In this document: positions 51,290 to 63,600 of the stretch, piece after piece
Position numbering within the stretch: the stretch's first letter is position 1
How the letters are laid out: each line of letters begins with the position of its first letter
Made by a program: the position numbers and the translations under genes
Notes under the pieces: model-generated
The model's input: the letters and a program-made list of their open reading frames with translations, nothing else
What the model was told of the DNA's origin: nothing
Database searches by the model: none
DNA from: Corella eumyota
Taxonomy: Eukaryota; Chordata; Ascidiacea; Phlebobranchia; Corellidae
Assembly (NCBI GenBank): GCA_963082875.1
Contig: OY720099.1
Span: 5,890,001 to 5,954,000, forward strand
DNA: 64,000 nucleotides
Reading direction: 5' to 3'

Positions 51290-53712
51290 GAACTTGAAAA
51301 ACAGTAGTTAACTGTTAAGCATTTATTCAAGCATAACAGCTGATTTTGTTTACTTTTTACAATTGTCACGTGGCGTGATACGCATGAATGACGAAGTTTA
51401 TTTCCATTTTTAAAATATTTGTAATGCATTGTTGCTTGAAGTTATTTAAACTAAGCAATTTAATAAAAGTGAATTAGTGCAATAGTTTAAAAATATCTTT
51501 TATATATAAACCGTGGTTTATAAATCTAAATTTCCACTAATACCACCTAAAAAAAAATTAGAACAATAAAATTACAACCCAAGGCGCAATATTTTCATTA
51601 TAACCGTTTTATTTCTTTGCAACTTTGATTTTGTTTAATTCTTTTCATTTTGTGCTTTTGCAAGGTTTTTATGAGTTTTCTTGCTTTTTTTTCTAAAACC
51701 TGCAATCGACATCGGAGTTGTTTTCACTTCTGCGGTAAATAAACAATTTGTTAAACTAAAAATTGCATCAAAAGCACAAAATGATTTATTATGATTCGAC
51801 CTTGAAACGTCGTTGCACGAGCACGTTATTTGGTTAAGGCTTGAATCAGCTTGAAACATTTGTTTATAAAGATATCTTGTTGTATTGCATTTCTAATTGT
51901 TGTTAAAAAAATGTAAAAATTGCGGAATGCTATTAACCACCATTCGCATTCATAAAAAAAATAAGTTTTTTACAAATAACTTGTTATAAAGCGAACAGCA
52001 TTAAATAAAAGGTTATACTGCTTGCAAGCGTGTCTTTTTTTTGTCTAGGCTTAGTTGATGGATTTACTTTTGAAGCAAAAAACTTTTTGGCCAGGGTAAC
52101 ATATTATTAGATATTTTTTGATGTCGATTTTTTTAGCTCTTAAATGGTGCGTTAAGTTTTGTTGATTGGCACGAAATCTTTAAATTGATCTTTTAATTTT
52201 TTCTTTAGAGAGACCATAGTACTCTTTTAATTTCTTGCAGTTAGTGTTTTACTATTGGCGCTTAATTTTAGTAGACAATTTTGTTGTAGTTGTTTATTTT
52301 GAAAAGACTCGACTAAGATGGGTCTAACAATTGTTTATTTTTGCAGCAATATTTTTTTTGAAATTCGTTATAGCTTTAGATCAGATTTTGGCAGAATCTC
52401 CAAAATAACTTTTAGTATGGTTTTGATTGCATATTAGCCGTTCTGCTAATTAAAAGTTTATTATTGTTCTATGATCAAAATTTGTCCACAAATTTACGTC
52501 ACGAATACTACTAACTACTTAATAAAACACGTCAAAATGAAAAATCACGCGATATAGCACAAGTGATAAAGATAAGGAACTAGACTACTAATTACAAAGC
52601 GCGTAAAATGATAAAAATTAACTAAATTAAAAATGGAAAATTCGTTACAATATTGATTAAAACAAAATACGTGTTGAAGAAATATTTAAAAAAACTAAGA
52701 ATGAAATGAGAGTAAATAAGATTACAACAAAATATCACTATTTAAAACGGATAAAATAACATAACATGTATCGTTAATACTCAATTCTTTAACATTTTAA
52801 TCAACATTTACAAAAAAACATCATATTTACAATAAATATTCTTCTCTTTAATTATTTATTGATTTTAAATTTAACTATGTTGTTCAAACTAAACAATCTT
52901 AAATCTGTTAAGATTTGTATGAAACAAATTACACAAAATGGTTATAATACAAGACTACATACATAACATACCATTACATTAACTACGATAATACGACTAC
53001 ATCATAAGCGAACACATTAACGATAATATACAACTACATTCTACAACTATGAACAAAAAAATGTTGCATACGCAAATAATAAGGCTATAAATCTTGCATT
53101 AAAAAAATCGCAACGCGAAGTGCTTTTCTTCAAAGCAGAGGGTAAATGCGCGACACAAACAACGTCCAAACTGTAAATTTCTATTTTAAAGTCCGAAGTA
53201 ACATTTATACACGGAATTTATTAATTAAAAATACAAGACTACACATTTGTAAAACACTTTTGGAGTAGAACATATATGTTCCATAATATTTTTAAGCACT
53301 TAATAATAATTCTAACAAACGTAATTACTTATTTTATTAACAGTACTATAAGATTAGTTAATAAACTGTTAGAGAACCATAACTAAGTGTGTATATATAA
53401 CAGAAAAAAAGCCTGTTACTCTGAAAAAGTAAATCAAAAATGATGTATATTATTTCGGGCGCTAGCCCAAGAAAATTAACGAATAAAACAACTATGTATC
53501 TGATAATGTTTTTACAAAACAAAAACAGAAATTCGTTTGTTTTTTTAAGCAAACTAAATAAAAACATTGTTACTAGAATTTACACAAATTACCAGAAATT
53601 TTCCATTACTAATATTAACGATGTTACATATAATGTATATATTAGTTAAAAAAATTATTTTAAAAAACAAATCAACAACAAATACTACTTAAACAACATT
53701 CACACATTTTTT
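51290..53712. other. Intergenic, upstream of the phosphatase gene
   Basis: No supported exon. Around 52940-53050 there is low-complexity sequence with recurring ACTACAT and ACGATAAT words. Open frames at 51635-51859 and 53358-53649 lack splice or homology support. Confidence 0.5.
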
Positions 53713-53929
53713 TGTGTATATCTTTATCCTCGATGTGAAAAGGTCAAATGCGCGACATAAACATAGAGTAACATCAGTTACATCGCAGTTTGGGATATTA
53801 TATAGACTATAATTACCCAATAATTAATTTGCTAATTAAGTACTGGCTCAACAGGGGTTCATACCGTTTATAGCGCGTTAGTCAAGGGCGCTACAGCATG
53901 AGAGCGGTGGGAATTAAACCTTCGAGTCA
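53713..53929 (-). mobile_element. tRNA-derived SINE overlapping the end of the atlastin-like CDS
   Basis: Tail ATCTTTATCCTCGATGTG on plus, body, then GCATGAGAGCGGTGGGAATT and the B-box region, where similarity ends. The A-box half of the head is absent. The last codons and stop of the adjacent gene lie inside the B-box part. Confidence 0.82.
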
Positions 53930-56900
53930 CTAACTTTTTTATTTTCTTTTTTTTTTGCATTAGCAACAGAAACAGCACCAGTAACAGCACTAGCAACAGC
54001 ACCTACAGCTGCTGCCCCAGCAACAACACCTCCTACAGGTGCTCCTACCACGGCAACTATCCCTGTAGCAATAGCTCCTGCAACACTTAAACCGCCTATA
54101 GTGCCGCCAACCACACTTCCAATTGCTACTCTTAGCCATTTCGTTTTGTTTTTTTCGTTATTTTCTTGTATGATTTTATAACTTACTTTAATCTTTGTTG
54201 TTAAGTCAGCTTTATAGGTATTGTCAAATTTAACTTTATTTAACCTTTCTTCTAATGCGTCATTACAAACACGAGCAAGTTCTTTATGTTTTTTTGAAGA
54301 CTGGCCTCGTCTACATACTGACCTTCTATTACCTAAATTTTTTGTATATATCTTTATCCTCGATGTGGAAAGTTTAAATGCGTGACCTATGCTTAAGGTA
54401 ACAACTGTTACCCTGAACAGCCTTGAGTTGCCTGTGGCAATTTAAGATATTATAGATAATTGTCCGATAAATACTATTGATTAAGTGCTGGCTCAGCAGG
54501 AGTTCATACCGTTAATACCGCTTTACTCAAGCGCGGTACAGCATGAGAGCAGTGGGGTTTGAACCCACAGCGTCATGTGGTGTAGCAAGTGTTTTTACCA
54601 CTACACCACAGTGCGGGTAAAGACTAGTGATCTTCTTTAAACATAAAAGTTAGAGAATGAATATTGTTTAATAAAAAAGTTTAAAACAAATTTTTTTATT
54701 AAAACAACTAAATACCTTGTCCATCTTATTTCTATAACAATAAACCTGCCTTGATATAAATTGCTTCATTTCCATTTCCTGTTTTCCCTGCAAATAAATA
54801 CATTTAAACACACAATGTAAAAAAATGCCATAATAAAAACTATTAAAAGTTATAATTAACGTTTAAAATACTAAAACATTACCTTATTTTCTGAATTAAG
54901 GTCCAAAATTCTAAACTTATGATCGTTCACTAATTCAGTGCACTCTTTAACTAAATTTTTGTCATTTTGATTTCCACCATTATCAATATTTTTTTTTCTC
55001 CATTTTTCGTGTTTCTCATTTATTTCACTTTCTTTAACATAATTTGTGCCACACAGCTAAAAAAAAAGGAATATCAACACAGTTTTAGCAATTATTTTTT
55101 TATAAAATAATTTGATTAATATAATTTTTTAGAAACCGTAAAATTTTAAATGATTTCTTTTAAAAGTCAAATTAAATCTAAATTACTATATAATAGTCCT
55201 ACAAATATAAAAAAATTCTCACTTCTGTCATGAAAATGTTGTATTTTTCTAGTATTTCATTTCTAAATGTTCTGTTTTTTGACCTAGATTGTTGCTGTTG
55301 TTAAAGCACATATTTTTAACAATTTTAGAAAACATGTTTTTAGCATTTTTAAAAAATAAAAATATAATAGTTGGTTTTTAGTTTATATGATTTTAGTACC
55401 TTTTAAGAAATTAATTTATAATTATTAAAATATTGCTATAACTCGCTATAATCAATAATTTACTTTATAAATACTGTTCGTGGTCTCGTATTCTTTGAAT
55501 TTAGCGTCAAGTTTTTCTTGCACACGTATGTTTAATTGATTTACAGTTTCAGTTTCCTCGATTTTATGTTTAGATTTAAATTCTTTTAGTGCTGCTTTAG
55601 ATGCTTTGGCATGAAAGGATTTTAACTTGTTCTCTATGACAAACTGACTGCTGATTTTCTAAAATTGAAAAGCATGTTTAATTATTATAAGTCTAATGGT
55701 GGAATAGAGACCAGGCCCGCTTATACAGTCCAATAATTAACAACCTAATATTTTATGTATTATTTTCTTTGACCTTACTAATAAGATAATGTTTATGCTT
55801 ATCTACTTTTATTTATAAAGATTTACATTTAAAGTGATAAAATGATTTTACATCATATTTTTTTATTTTCAAATATATTTTTTTGCTTTTAATCTACTAC
55901 AAAAAAGAAAAGTAAATTTGCATAAACAATTAAAATTTATAACTGTATAATCTTACCTTGATCATTATTGAATCATATAATGCAGCACTTTCACTTGATA
56001 AATTATTAAGGGTAACTTTCAATTCAGCCTAAATCATTTTAAGTGCATAAAATTTAAATAAACTTTTTTATTTTTTTTTATTGTAGTAATAAATTTATTG
56101 TAGTAACTAAACGCTTAAATTTAATAACAACCTACCAGATATGTTTTATTTTTTTTCTTAAAAGTTTTCATTTTTTGTTCACATAAAGTACTAACAAATT
56201 CTCGGTAAGATTTAAGGAATTCATCATCACCTAATTTAAGACTTTCATCATACAATTGCAAAGCTTCATTTTTACAACTACAATGAATTTCCTTAAACTG
56301 ATTCCTAGCAACATACTTTGTCAATTTCTAAAAAAAATGGTCCAAATTTGTTTTTTTTGAATTAAAACAAACTTTCTGTAACAATTTCTGGATTATTAAT
56401 AGTATACAGTTTAAATATAACTATGTTAACTATTATTATAATTAAGGGATAAATAAATATTTAACTTTGCCTTTCAATTTTTTTAAATTTGTTTTTTTAA
56501 TATATTTTTTAATTTTTTTTCATATTTTTTTACTAATTTCATATTTTTGCAGTAAAGATCTCTTGCTTCCTCCACAATTTGAATAATAGCTGCATTTTGA
56601 TTTGCCTTTTAATATTTAACAAATTAAAGTTAAGCAAACGCTAAAATATTTAGCAGAAATTATTTATATATAACTAGTTTTACATGTTTTATTAACACTA
56701 GATTATATGTTTATTTCTTTAAAATTTAGTAACCAATAACAGACATTTATACCTCAGCAATAGATACATTATTTGGCAATTTTCCACTTTCAAACACTTT
56801 GTGATAGGAAATCACAAGATTTATCAAATCTCTCCCGGCTAGTTGTTTTCCGTTGTTCATTTTAGCAACTACTGTTTTAGCATCAAATAACTCGTTATGC

Positions 56901-59083
56901 AGAACATTAACATATTCCAAAAATTCTTCATCAATATCTTCAAAACATAATTTATAATTATTATGTATTGACAACATAAAAATAAACATGTTAATAGAAA
57001 TATAAATGAACGAAAAAGAGCCAATGTACAACAAACCAAATATCAAACAGGTATCTCATTTTTGAAATACTATTTAATAATAACTAACCAAATTAGCAAT
57101 TGTTTTACCTTTCATTTTAAGATCAGCTGGTTCTTTAGCTCGCTGAACCTTTTTGCCTGGTGCAGGTAGTAAAAAGCAGGACATTTTCTCGAAATGCTTG
57201 TTGAATGAATTTTTAATCTGTTTAGTTTTTCGAAAAGATTCGTTCAAATAAATTTGTCCTCCTTCAATTCCATATTTATATTCAGAAAAAGGGCAATCTC
57301 GAATCAAATAATAAAATTTCTAAAGCAAATTTGGGTAATAAAAAAAATATCATAAATTGCTTCAAATCTATATATTTACCATGCAGTATAAGTTACCTGA
57401 AATGTCTTACTAGTGTTTAGAGAAGTTGCAAAAGTCACCATCTTTGCATAATTCACAAACATCTACAATATAACATTACTAGACCAATATGTCAGTCATA
57501 TAATTTAATTATAATTATGAGTAAGTTAATACTAACTTTTAAAACTAGGTTTATTAATAAAAATTAAATAAAAAAATAACATTGGGTAAAAAAATTAAAA
57601 TTAACAATTTTAAAATAAAATAATTTAATACCTAAACAGTTACATAATAATAAATGTCAAATTATTACTTCAAGATTGCACAATTCATCCGTTTTAATAT
57701 TCTTGTCAATGTTATACATTTGAACCGAAGAAATTAACATGCTTAAAGCAAATATCACAGGTGAAGATGTAGGACTTTCTGTTGGATCAGAAGTCCCCTG
57801 AGTATCCATAATAAACACATTTACCTGAAAATTAAAAAAAAATTTAGTATGAAATGTTAAAGTTAAACCTAGAAAAGTCATATCAGAGTGTCACCCATAT
57901 TTTTTTACATGTATCAAAGAAATAAAATACGTTTACCTTTTTTACAATAAAATTTGAAAGTTACCTTTCCAGTTGGTGTATCAATAAGAAAAGGTTTGTC
58001 CCAAATCCATATTCCTTCAGTAACACCTTTATTTCCACCTGCCCAATGAAATCCATAAAAAAAATTTCCTTCCTTAAAGACATTGGAAATAGCATTAACT
58101 AAATTTATTTGTGATATAAATTTTGTCACAAAGAGGGTAAAATCTAAAAGATGATATATGTATAGGATCTCCGTTTAAGCCTGAAAAAGTTTTCTTTCAG
58201 CAGAGTTTTACTTCAAAGCGGAAATTTTTTTTTTCAGTTAGATAGTACTTTAATTATTACAGAAACTAGGTGCTTTAACAAGCATGTTGCAGATAATGCG
58301 CACATTGCCTATAGACATTTTAAGATGCTGTAAGAAACTAAAAAATAGCAGCCTTTGAGTCAGTGACAAGTTCGTTTAATCATATTGGGTTTAATATTTT
58401 AAAACACTAATGGTCAAGCTAAAAAGAAAGTAAAATTAAAAGTTAAGAAGCTCTTTTTACATGTATGAAATACCTTTTGGTTTTTCTTCTTATAGGTATA
58501 TATTTTTATTGGTATAAGGCGATAAAAAAGGCCACGATACTTTACAGAAAAAACAGCTTTTCATATATGTCAAAGATATAATATAAAAAGTATTCAGGAT
58601 ATAACCCTGTGTTTTTTAAAGCCTGTAATAAGCAAAGAAAAGTCCACGCATAGAAGCCATTTAAACTTGTGTTTTTGTAACGGTTTAGCTTTTTTTGGTA
58701 TTTATATCGCCTAGTAAAAAAATACGTCTGTTTATTTGTTTGTTTTAAAAAAGCGTAACTTTAAAACTACGTAACATTTTTTTTTAAAACAACATTATTA
58801 TACAAAATAGTCAAAAGTTTTAACATATTTTAGCAAATTAAAACATTACCTCTTCTCCTGTTAGTTTTCTAATAAAACAGTTAAGTAAAAATGATTTTCC
58901 AGATCGAAACGCTCCAGCCAAAGAATAAATTGCAAGCGGTGTATTTTTAACAAATGGCTGATTGAAAATTTCTTCGAGAGCATCAGAATCAAGCTTAAGG
59001 GAAGAATCATCTGGCTTAAAAAAAATTTGCACTGCCTTTCCTGTAATAAAATTCGTTCCTTGCTGATCATCTTGCAATGCCAT
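53914..59083 (-). CDS. Atlastin/GBP-superfamily GTPase with four repeated helical units (14 exons, ~742 aa)
   Basis: Exons: 58850-59083, 57965-58072, 57669-57824, 57397-57462, 57109-57319, 56753-56937, 56534-56605, 56136-56327, 55957-56028, 55464-55658, 55223-55294, 54883-55056, 54716-54787, 53914-54332. GTPase domain: P-loop GAFRSGKSFLLN, switch I region FHWAGG and TEGIWIW, switch II MDTQGTSD, IFALSMLISSVQMYN, base-recognition LIRD, then CFLLPAPGKKV and DIDEEFLEY. These read like atlastin more than classical GBP. Four alternating exon pairs follow (72 nt plus 174-195 nt or more), each corresponding to the single helical unit of atlastin. The C-terminus is a Gly/Ala-rich hydrophobic stretch (GGVVAGAAAVGAVASAV) and a Lys-rich tail instead of the usual two-helix anchor. 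The last exon needs one extra base in a run of seven T (54289-54295, plus strand) to stay in frame. Family role: GTP-driven membrane tethering or fusion, or immune defence. Confidence 0.85.
54342..54617 (-). mobile_element. tRNA-derived SINE, near full length
   Basis: Tail TATATCTTTATCCTCGATGT and head CCACTACACCACAGTGCGG on plus. It begins ten bases from the acceptor of the last atlastin-like exon, so it may supply part of the intron's pyrimidine tract or branch region. Confidence 0.85.
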
Positions 59084-59100
59084 CACTTTTTTGTCTGTCA

Positions 59101-59740
59101 CCTATTACCTTAAAAACACTATCATTAAATTGCATAAAAAAACTTCACCAACTAAAACATTTTTAATTTATATCTATTAAATATTTGTCAAATATTTTTC
59201 CAAATGCTGTAACTTATAAGCCTTATAACTTTAATTAATGGGCGTATTACAAAATGATATTTACCTACGTTGTACAGATCACGTTTGTACCTTCACTACC
59301 AGGCGTTGTATCATAAATCAATCTAAAGTTTAAATATTAACTTATTGGGAAACAAAGAGATGTATCTTTTATTCCAAACTGTACAGTTGCGCAAAAATTA
59401 TATTGAAGTGTAAATATTAAAAATATTGGCAATAAAATTTTTCTGTACACCTAATATAAGGTTCGCAGAAAAAAACTCTAATGCAAGATCGCAGATGTAA
59501 TTCGATTGTGCTTCGGTTACTATAATCTGTCGCTTACAGAATATTTTCCACATAGCGCATTAGATATAAACTTGTCATGGTTAATTTTTGTTTTACAATA
59601 AAGTTAATCCTATTTTACATACAGTGATGTAATGTTATTTCTGCGATGCGTCTATTGAAATAATAATTAAGGTCATATATAAATTACAAAGCCACACCTT
59701 AAATGCAACAAAGGCCCTAATTATCACTTAAAATTAATCC
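59101..59740. other. Upstream region of the atlastin-like gene
   Basis: An acceptor-like AATAG lies at 59102-59106 on the minus strand, about 17 bases before the ATG. A possible upstream exon around 59281-59330 (minus) ending in a donor GTAGGT or GTAAAT would be 5' UTR; joined to the coding exon it meets a stop in frame. Nothing else recognised. Confidence 0.35.
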
Positions 59741-60600
59741 CCTACCATCTCTCAACAATTAAAATGTTCCGACACTATTTCTTTAAAGTTTTAAGTTAAT
59801 CTCACATCATCCCATATTATTTTAAATTGATCTCGCCCAAATTACATTCCTCCATGTTTAAAGTTGCTCGTCGAGTCGATTAAGTACTATCCCTTAAGGT
59901 TTACTGTTGACCCAACATCATCCCCACGCGGTTTAAAGTAATGTCGCATCAAACCTTGCCATTTAAAGTCGATATTGCAGTATTACCTATCATTTACAAT
60001 TGATTCCGCGCCATCTATAGTTATTTAAAAGTAATCCTGTATCATCCCTCGGCATAAGCAATTGCTTCTGCGTCGTTTCTATGCGTTTAAAATAGATTTT
60101 ACGTGATCTTCTGACATTTTAGGTCATTTTTGCATGATTCCTCAACATTTAAAAATTGTCACCACATCACGGCGTTTAAAATTAGTTTGCATCATTTCTT
60201 AGCATTTAAAGTCGATTTTGCAACATCCCTCTACATCTTTTTTTGGCAAGTCAATCATGTACTATTTTATTTTTTTAAATTCGACCCCGCATTACCTTTT
60301 TGCATATAAAGTCGATTGTGGACTATACTAAGTATTTAAAGTTATTTTTCCATAATCTATTGACATTTAAAGTTCATTCCGCATCAAATTTACTTATTTA
60401 AAATTAGCGTAATCTTCCGACATTTAAAGTTAATTACACGTCAGCTTTTATTATGTATAGTTGATCCTGCAATTTTCTTTAAGTATTTAAAGTGCGAAAA
60501 CCCTTACACTTTTTATATAGTCGTCCCGCCACTTTACATTGGTTGATCTTGCTCCATTCCCCGGCATTTAAAGTTGACTCATCATTTCGTTTATAATATA
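59740..60600. repeat. Degenerate ~30-bp tandem repeat (old minisatellite)
   Basis: Words near CATTTAAAGTTGATT and TGCATCATTCCTC alternate throughout, at a period of roughly 28-35 bp, for about 25-28 units; examples are CATTTAAAGTCGATATTGCA, CATTTAAAGTTCATTCCGCA and CATTTAAAGTTAATTACACG. Units are heavily diverged and vary in length. No coding frame. Confidence 0.7.
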
Positions 60601-63600
60601 ACGCTGGGCAAAGTTGTAACTGATTCCGGGCATTTTGTCAAATTTATTTAAATTTTGTAGCGACATTTACCAAAAACTAAGTTGTGCTGCTACATGTGTT
60701 ACAAGTGCATAAAAAACACAAATATTTTACAATAAATTTTTTAAAAGAAAATTTCACTTAAAATTTTAACGTCACTTAAAATTTTAACGTAATTTTACAA
60801 ATCTACTCTAACCCCGGCAGATGTCGCTGGTAAGCTATCGGCACATACTAGCTCTTGTTTAAAAAATGTCACACTTTTTTTGCTGACGTGGTAATTGTGG
60901 CAATGTTAAGGTTAAGAACTATGTAATAACAAAGATTAACCTACATAGGTTTAGCGTAACGCGAGTATTATTAAAAGTCCAAAAAATGTGAAAGTGTTTC
61001 GTTTTATCACATTTGCATTAACAGGCCTGGCACAAATTCAGTAAAAGTGATAAGGCCACTTACGTCGTTTTGTGATTTGCGGGGTATGTACATTTAAACT
61101 GAACACGACGTCTAAAATATTACAATGAAATTGTTAGTGTTTTGAAAGTATCAGGTAACAGGCTGGCGAAATCTTTCTGTAGAAAGTTCTTGACATTTTA
61201 ATTGATCTCTTAACGCGATTCGTTATCTAGCATCAACGCTGTCGCGTTTAAGTTTACATTATGACGTCACTTTAACATGCAAAACTACGGAAAGAGGTAA
61301 CCTAACCGGACGAGCCAGTCGGTAGCATGTTAGGTTTACAGTTGACTTCGACTCGGCGTTAATTTTCTACTTATATTAGATTAGTGAAGTTTGATACTGG
61401 TATGGTTTAATCAGTCGTAACGAAGGTATGCCTTTGCAACTTTCTTACATACAAAAATACGTAGTTAGATCAAGTTTTATCAGAGACTCGACGTAGTACA
61501 TACTGCGCCATGTCATACTGGATCATCGGTATCAGTAGTGTAAGTGTTTTCAACATTTCTTTGCAGGCAATGTAGATTATAGAATTACTGAATGGTTATA
61601 CTTGAGATCTTGCATTTTACAGGACCATTAAAATGTTAGTAAAAAGTGTAGAGCAAGAATGTAAATAAATTATGGGATTTAAAAATTCCTTAGCGTAATG
61701 TCGAGCTGCAGCTATTGACTTTTAGGCCAGCTTAAACAAATTTTTCACAAAGGCCATTTTATAGTTTTTTGCAGTTAAAAGTTTTTAAAATGCAAAGTAT
61801 TGCTTAAAATAACATGCCGAAAACTAAATTTAGAAATGCGCTACCAGTTAATTAATAACTAATTCAACAGAGAGGTAATAGCAGGGCAGAACATGAAGTT
61901 AAAATATGCAGTAAATGAATTTGCTGAAGTTCAAGTTAAACATTTTAGTAGATATCAGAAATTTTGTTTTTCTCAATATCTTTAATTTACCTAGCGTTAA
62001 TATTAATACTCGTTAAAAAATTTAAGCCTAAAAATCGTAGCTTTATGAGCTTCATTATTTACAAACATTTATATTCCAGTAACTTATATTTTAATATTAC
62101 AAAACATTCTTTATAAACCCAACCCTTGACTATTTGCACGGAAATAGCCCAGTGAAAGAGTAAATTTTTTTCGGTAAAAGCGAATTAACGAGCACTAAGC
62201 CGTTTAAATCAATAAGCGCTTAAATTCTGTTTGGCTAGTGTTTAAGTTACCTGTTCGCAGTTTAAGAATTCTATGCACGGCAACAATTCGTTAAAATGCG
62301 TTGACACTTTTAACTCAGCAGCAAGTCAAAATAAAACACCATTTATTTGTTACACAAAATGTAATTTTTTCTTATCCGATTTTTGACCACACCGTTTTGG
62401 CTTGAAAAAAATAAATAGGGTTTATGACGTCATTCTATGAATGCTTATTTGAGCGTGACGAAAGCATCCGTACATCACGTGACAATAGGATGTCAATCTC
62501 AAAAAATTGAGTATAATTAAATAACTTTTAAAAACTGTTCAATCAAACGGTAATCTGCGTAGCGACAGGTACTGAAATAGGGCTTCATGTTATAAGAAAA
62601 GGGTTTTACAAACCATACATTTTTTACCAGTTAATATTAACAAAAAATGAAGTTTAGATACTAATTTAAAAACTCTTATTTATTTTTTTTATTTATAAAA
62701 TTAAAAATATATCAATTTGACACGTGTTTATTTTTATTTATGAGTATACACAAACAAGTGATTTTTGATACGGTGCACATCTCGTTTATAAATGTAAGGT
62801 TCAATTTTTTTAAAGTCGCTCGCGGTTTGTTTATTTTTCTAACAAATATTATCAATTAATACGATTTTTGCGTGCTAATGGAAGTTTCCTTCGGAATTTT
62901 GATTTATCTTGAAATTGAGATACAGGGACATCTGATTTTCGACGATTAAAAATGCGGCGTTTTCGACAAGAAATTTGCGTGATTTGATGAATAGGTTCAA
63001 TTAGAGTGGCATTTCCTAACAACACAGACAAAAATAGCTTGGGAAATAACAGTCAAACGACTAGGATACATCACTTTTGTCTGTTATTTTAAGGAAGATT
63101 TAAGCTCATTGTATGAAACATAACAATTTCGATTAATGTACGTTTTTAGCAAAATCTATGTAATTAGACCCTTCCAGAAGCAAGTCCGCAATTTTACTAT
63201 AAAAATGTCACAAGAAAGGGCACCGTCGTTTGAAAGGGGTTTCCAAACAGTCGGCGCAGATAAACTCGTGTGATATGCAATCCGACAATTTTTGATCCGT
63301 TTAAAAAAGCTAATATCTTTGATATGATGACATACAAAAGTTGTCCAATACGGGCAATTTAACTTAAAGGCATTACGGATTGCGTGCATTATGCGTAAAG
63401 ATGATGTTTCAGGTGGTTTATTTATTGTGGCTAGTCATTGTGCATGACAACAAAACGTTATACAATATTCACATTGTGTAGCACAAAGCCGAGGTCGTGT
63501 AAATGTAATAAAATCTTGTACCTAAAACGTGTTTTGGGGTCAGGTGAAACTGTGAAAAACGCACTCAAAGTACAGTATCGTAAACACCAGGTACACTACA

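Noticed and set aside
51635-51859. 74-codon open frame upstream of the phosphatase
   Set aside because: Some coding-like composition, but no start context, partner exon or recognisable domain.
58073-58139. Longer version of the second atlastin-like exon from an acceptor at 58140-58150
   Set aside because: It would enter in the wrong phase after the first exon; the acceptor at 58073-58074 keeps phase and gives the expected spacing to the switch region.
59281-59335. Possible upstream coding exon of the atlastin-like gene
   Set aside because: The only open frame runs into a stop when joined to the next acceptor, and the existing N-terminus already aligns with atlastins.
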